Source: Bacteroidota bacterium (GTDB taxonomy: Bacteria > Bacteroidota > Bacteroidia > Bacteroidales > Rikenellaceae). Taken from it: DNA of 9,728 nucleotides. Positions within the stretch are counted from its first letter, which is position 1, and each line of letters starts with the position of its first letter. The stretch is from positions 1 through 9,728 of the forward strand of contig JAEZPN010000121.1 of the NCBI GenBank assembly GCA_023413645.1, in the 5' to 3' direction. The translations under genes and the position numbers were made by a program. Shown here piece by piece: positions 8,053 through 9,728 of the stretch. The notes beneath the pieces were generated by a model. It saw nothing but the letters and a program-made list of their open reading frames with translations, did not search any database and had not been told where the DNA came from.

Positions 8053-8188
8053 TATACCTTTTATATATGTGAGAGAGTGTGAAATTAATTAAAAACATGT
8101 ATTAGTTATAAGTTGTTGATATACATTAAAATAGGCGTAGTATTTGTGTGAGTTGTAGGAAAAATATGAAATAATTTTTACGAAAAAG

Positions 8189-8219
8189 TTTGCAGATAAG
8201 AAAAAAGTGTATATCTTTG
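8189..8219 (+). promoter_or_regulatory. Bacteroidetes-type promoter of the tRNA-Phe gene
   Basis: TTTG at 8189-8192 (-33 box) and TATCTTTG at 8212-8219 (exact match to the TAnnTTTG -7 consensus) are separated by 19 nt. Transcription should start near 8226, about 25 nt before the mature tRNA 5' end, leaving a short leader for RNase P to remove. This and the rfbA promoter are divergent across an AT-rich intergenic region (7993-8251) that holds no gene I can support. Confidence 0.7.
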
Positions 8220-8251
8220 CACTCGCTTAAGAAAAGTTAAGCATAAATGAT

Positions 8252-8324
8252 GGTGCCATAGCTCAGTTGGTAGAGCAAAGGACTGAAAATCCTTGTGTCC
8301 CTGGTTCGAATCCCGGTGGCACCA
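8252..8324 (+). tRNA. tRNA-Phe (anticodon GAA)
   Basis: A complete 73-nt cloverleaf can be folded. The acceptor stem GGTGCCA (8252-8258) pairs with TGGCACC (8317-8323), with discriminator A at 8324. The D arm is GCTC/GAGC (8261-8264/8273-8276). The anticodon stem AAGGA/TCCTT encloses the loop CTGAAAA, with anticodon GAA at 8285-8287. The T loop TTCGAAT is at 8305-8311. CCA is not encoded (the next bases are CGA). The T stem CCTGG/CCCGG carries one mismatch (T8302 against C8314). The gene has its own promoter and a rho-independent terminator right after it. Its last 21 bases plus one flanking C are repeated at 8622-8642, which marks it as an integration target. Confidence 0.95.
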
Positions 8325-8325
8325 C
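8304..8325 (+). repeat. att-like direct repeat, copy 1 (tRNA-Phe 3' end)
   Basis: The 22 nt from the last T-stem base through the T loop and acceptor 3' strand to the base after the discriminator (starts GTTCGAATCCC, ends GGTGGCACCAC) recur at 8622-8642 with one C missing. The 3' half of a tRNA gene is the classic target of tyrosine recombinases, and integration leaves such direct repeats. Confidence 0.75.
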
Positions 8326-8329
8326 GAAG

Positions 8330-8356
8330 AAGAGAGGTTTTAAGCCTCTCTTTTTT
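8330..8356 (+). terminator. Rho-independent terminator downstream of tRNA-Phe
   Basis: An 8-bp stem AAGAGAGG / CCTCTCTT (8330-8337 / 8345-8352) with a 7-nt loop runs into a T tract ending at 8356. It begins 5 nt after the tRNA, so it fits termination of the tRNA transcript. Confidence 0.8.
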
Positions 8357-8377
8357 GTTTTGTGCAGTTTTATATTG

Positions 8378-8488
8378 CGATGTAGAGCCTACGACATTCG
8401 TCGTCTTGTTGGTCTTGTGTATGATGGTTTGTGTGCAAGCTCCCACCATCATTCACAATCCCACAGCCTTCGGCTATGCTCTACATCG
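8378..8488. other. Structured non-coding segment, domain 1: four-way-junction-like inverted repeats
   Basis: A perfect 11-bp inverted repeat (CGATGTAGAGC 8378-8388 / GCTCTACATCG 8478-8488) encloses three further hairpins. These are ACGAC/GTCGT (8391-8395/8400-8404), a 14-bp arm with one mismatch (8415-8428/8445-8458, core ATGATGGT/ACCATCAT), and AGCC/GGCT (8465-8468/8472-8475). All are compatible, giving a multi-branched fold. Open frames through here overlap the tRNA and look like no known protein. The fold could be an RNA, a folded single strand, or a relic of a small palindromic element. No known RNA family is recognised. Confidence 0.5.
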
Positions 8489-8491
8489 TGA

Positions 8492-8623
8492 ACTATCAGT
8501 AACCTTGCTGTGTCACTGCGGCATTGCTCACTTAATGCTGGTTGAGCCGATATGATAGTGATTTATTGCTCGGGCTTTTGCCCTTCGCTTTTTTATATGG
8601 TATCGGCTCTACTGCTTCGCAGT
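8492..8623. other. Structured non-coding segment, domain 2: hairpins and possible pseudoknot up to the second att-like copy
   Basis: ACTATCA/TGATAGT (8492-8498/8553-8559) can enclose AACC/GGTT (8501-8504/8540-8543) and GCATT/AATGC (8521-8525/8534-8538). GAGCCGATA/TATCGGCTC (8544-8552/8601-8609) crosses the first stem, so the two would form a pseudoknot or act as alternatives. Inside the latter lies GGGC-TTTT-GCCC (8572-8583), with a T-rich run at 8588-8594 that could act as a terminator. ACTGC-TTC-GCAGT (8611-8623) abuts and slightly enters the second att-like repeat. No coding region is supported. Confidence 0.4.
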
Positions 8624-8642
8624 TCGAATCCGGTGGCACCAC
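8622..8642 (+). repeat. att-like direct repeat, copy 2 (orphan tRNA-Phe 3' end)
   Basis: This 21-nt copy reads GTTCGAATCCGG then TGGCACCAC and differs from the tRNA only by loss of one C in the T-stem strand. A further GAAGAA stretch follows both copies with a 2-nt offset. No tRNA 5' half precedes it, and the bases upstream (8611-8623) form a small hairpin instead. It is best read as an attachment-site scar or the working attL of the element whose integrase starts at 8878. Confidence 0.75.
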
Positions 8643-8665
8643 TTGAAGAAAACGAAAAATTAAGC

Positions 8666-8700
8666 AAAACCCTGATTTTCAATAGAAATCAGGGTTTTTT
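8666..8700 (+). terminator. Strong rho-independent terminator after the second att-like copy
   Basis: A 13-bp perfect stem AAAACCCTGATTT / AAATCAGGGTTTT (8666-8678 / 8686-8698) has a 7-nt loop and continues into T residues. It lies 24 nt after the orphan tRNA 3' end, just where a tRNA terminator would be expected. It may be the ancestral tRNA-Phe terminator displaced by insertion, or it may belong to the element. The A tract on the other side makes it potentially bidirectional. Confidence 0.85.
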
Positions 8701-8756
8701 CTTTCTCGTCACTATGGAAAAATGATGAGAAATAAAGCAACTAGGATGTGCAATAG

Positions 8757-8796
8757 AGTGTACATTTTAGGGTCCTTAAAAAATGTACACTTTTTT
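8757..8796. terminator. Perfect 12-bp hairpin with T tract upstream of the integrase gene (terminator or recombinase/operator site)
   Basis: AGTGTACATTTT (8757-8768) and its exact complement (8780-8791) enclose an 11-nt loop and are followed by a T run to 8796. By form it is a rho-independent terminator. However, no gene precedes it after the terminator at 8666-8700, and its arm motif AGTGTACA recurs directly at 8885-8892 in the start of the integrase gene. A protein-binding role is therefore also possible. Confidence 0.6.
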
Positions 8797-8829
8797 CCGC
8801 ATATCTCACTACTTTTCTGAGTTTTACAC

Positions 8830-8872
8830 TACTCTTTAAATGACTTCGAATTGTCCAACATTTAAAAGAGTA
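8830..8872. promoter_or_regulatory. Imperfect inverted repeat just upstream of the integrase start
   Basis: TACTCTTTAAATG (8830-8842) is mirrored by CATTTAAAAGAGTA (8859-8872), complementary apart from one extra A. The right arm ends 5 nt before the integrase ATG, so the repeat could be an operator or a leader hairpin covering the ribosome-binding region. No convincing TAnnTTTG promoter or Shine-Dalgarno sequence is seen here. Confidence 0.35.
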
Positions 8873-8877
8873 AAGCT

Positions 8878-9728
8878 ATGAAGCAGTGTACAGCAATTAG
8901 TGTTTGGTTTTTTATACGCAAAACCAGGCTTGGCAAATCAGGCGAAACGCCTATTCTTATGCGTATAACATGCAACGGTCAACACGCAGAACTTAACACA
9001 CAGAGAAAGATTCTGCCTTCTTTATGGGATCAGAGTAAAGAAAGAACTACTGGCAAGAGTGTTGTTCATATTGAAATTAACAAGCATCTCGAAAGTCTTC
9101 GCGCAAAAACAATGGAGATCTTTTCGACGACTATTGAAAATGACGGCTATGCTAGTCCCGTATACATTAAGGAGGCGCTTCTCGGTAAGCACAAAGAGTG
9201 CAAATTATTGTTCGAAGTATTTGAAGAACACAACTCTCGTATAGCCCTCTTAGTGGGAACAGAATACAATGAGACCACATTGGGTCGATATCGTTTATGT
9301 CTAAAATATTTAAGAGAGATGCTAGCTGAAAAAAGCAAGGTAAACGATATACCTCTGAAGCACTTAAATGGAGAGATGATTCGTAATTTCGAAACCTTCC
9401 TTAAGATAAAGAAAAAGGTGGCTCAAAATACGATGATCCGCTATATGAAGTGTCTGAAAAAAGTTACCAACTTAGCTATCGCTAATGGCTGGATAACAGT
9501 AGACCCATTTGCTGGTATAAAATTCTCGGAAAAAAAGGTGGTCAAGGATTTTTTGACAATTGAAGAAGTTAATACTATACGCTCAAAGGAGTTTGGTATT
9601 GAACGCCTCGATATAGTAAGAGACATTTTTGTATTTTGTTGCTACACAGGTCTAGCCTTTATTGATGTATATAATTTGAAGCCTGAGCACATAACTGAAG
9701 ACGCTCAAGGTAGAATGTGGATACACAA
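8878..9728 (+). CDS. Tyrosine recombinase/integrase of Bacteroidetes mobile-element type (3' partial)
   Basis: The frame starts at ATG 8878 (MKQCTAISVWFFIRK) and stays open to the window end: 283 codons of an expected 400 or so. Residues about 5-60 resemble the arm-DNA-binding domain of CTnDOT-like integrases (TPILMRITCNGQHAELNTQRKI, with W50). Residues about 108-212 match the SAM-like core-binding domain (TLGRYRLCLKYL, then NTMIRYMKCLKKVTNLAIANGW and DPF). The catalytic domain begins at about 224 (FLTIEEVNTI) and reaches CCYTGLAFIDVYNL (254-267), where classical integrases carry the first catalytic Arg but this one has Ala, as many Bacteroidetes integrases do. The His, second Arg and nucleophilic Tyr lie beyond the edge. 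It points away from the tRNA-Phe/att copies and is AT-richer than the genes to its left, so it is the first gene of an integrated element (conjugative, mobilisable or genomic island; cargo not visible). Confidence 0.92.
   Translation, partial: MKQCTAISVWFFIRKTRLGKSGETPILMRITCNGQHAELNTQRKILPSLWDQSKERTTGKSVVHIEINKHLESLRAKTMEIFSTTIENDGYASPVYIKEALLGKHKECKLLFEVFEEHNSRIALLVGTEYNETTLGRYRLCLKYLREMLAEKSKVNDIPLKHLNGEMIRNFETFLKIKKKVAQNTMIRYMKCLKKVTNLAIANGWITVDPFAGIKFSEKKVVKDFLTIEEVNTIRSKEFGIERLDIVRDIFVFCCYTGLAFIDVYNLKPEHITEDAQGRMWIH

Noticed and set aside
8267..8555. Small plus-strand frames and a minus-strand frame over the tRNA and structured segment
   Set aside because: They begin inside the tRNA gene, have no ribosome-binding site and resemble no protein; they are chance frames across hairpins.
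8601..8642. A second tRNA gene or tmRNA 3' end at the orphan repeat
   Set aside because: Only the T loop and 3' acceptor strand are present, with no matching 5' acceptor strand or anticodon arm, and the T-stem strand lacks one base. An att-like copy is simpler.
8304..8642. CRISPR array
   Set aside because: There are only two copies, separated by about 300 bp, and the repeat is a tRNA end.

Overview
The window looks like a piece of a Bacteroidales chromosome, most likely Rikenellaceae/Alistipes-like. That genus-level guess is inference only. The support is: Bacteroidetes-type promoters (TTTG, about 19-20 nt, then TAnnTTTG) before both the rfb operon and the tRNA gene; a secreted GH109-type Gfo/Idh/MocA protein; a Bacteroidetes-style Rex; and a CTnDOT/Bacteroidetes-type tyrosine recombinase at the right edge.

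Left part (1-4696, + strand): four tightly packed genes. First is a 5'-truncated LysM plus periplasmic-binding-fold protein. Next is the NADH-sensing repressor rex. Four bases after it comes a short ribF-like gene with a recognisable FAD synthetase half but a strongly reduced riboflavin-kinase half. Last is a secreted GH109-family protein with an Ala/Lys-rich C-terminal tail. The first three probably share a transcript.

Middle (4700-7992, - strand): a complete dTDP-L-rhamnose operon in the order rfbA, rfbC, rfbD, rfbB. Its joints are 4-nt and 8-nt overlaps and a 2-nt gap. It converges on the GH109 gene with only three bases between stop codons. RfbA makes dTDP-glucose, RfbB dehydrates it, RfbC epimerises the product and RfbD reduces it to dTDP-L-rhamnose for surface polysaccharide. 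A good sigma-ABfr-type promoter lies just upstream of rfbA.

Right part (8189-9728): a tRNA-Phe(GAA) gene with its own promoter and terminator. About 300 bp downstream, the last 21-22 nt of the tRNA are repeated as an attachment-site-like copy. Between the two copies lies a non-coding segment unusually dense in nested inverted repeats, drawable as a multi-branched fold followed by a possible pseudoknot. Beyond the second copy come a strong terminator, a second hairpin carrying an AGTGTACA motif, and the start of an AT-richer tyrosine recombinase gene that runs off the window. This is the left boundary of a tRNA-targeted integrated element, probably with an older or nested insertion between the two att-like copies. 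The tRNA/att/structured-segment region is the most interesting part of the window.
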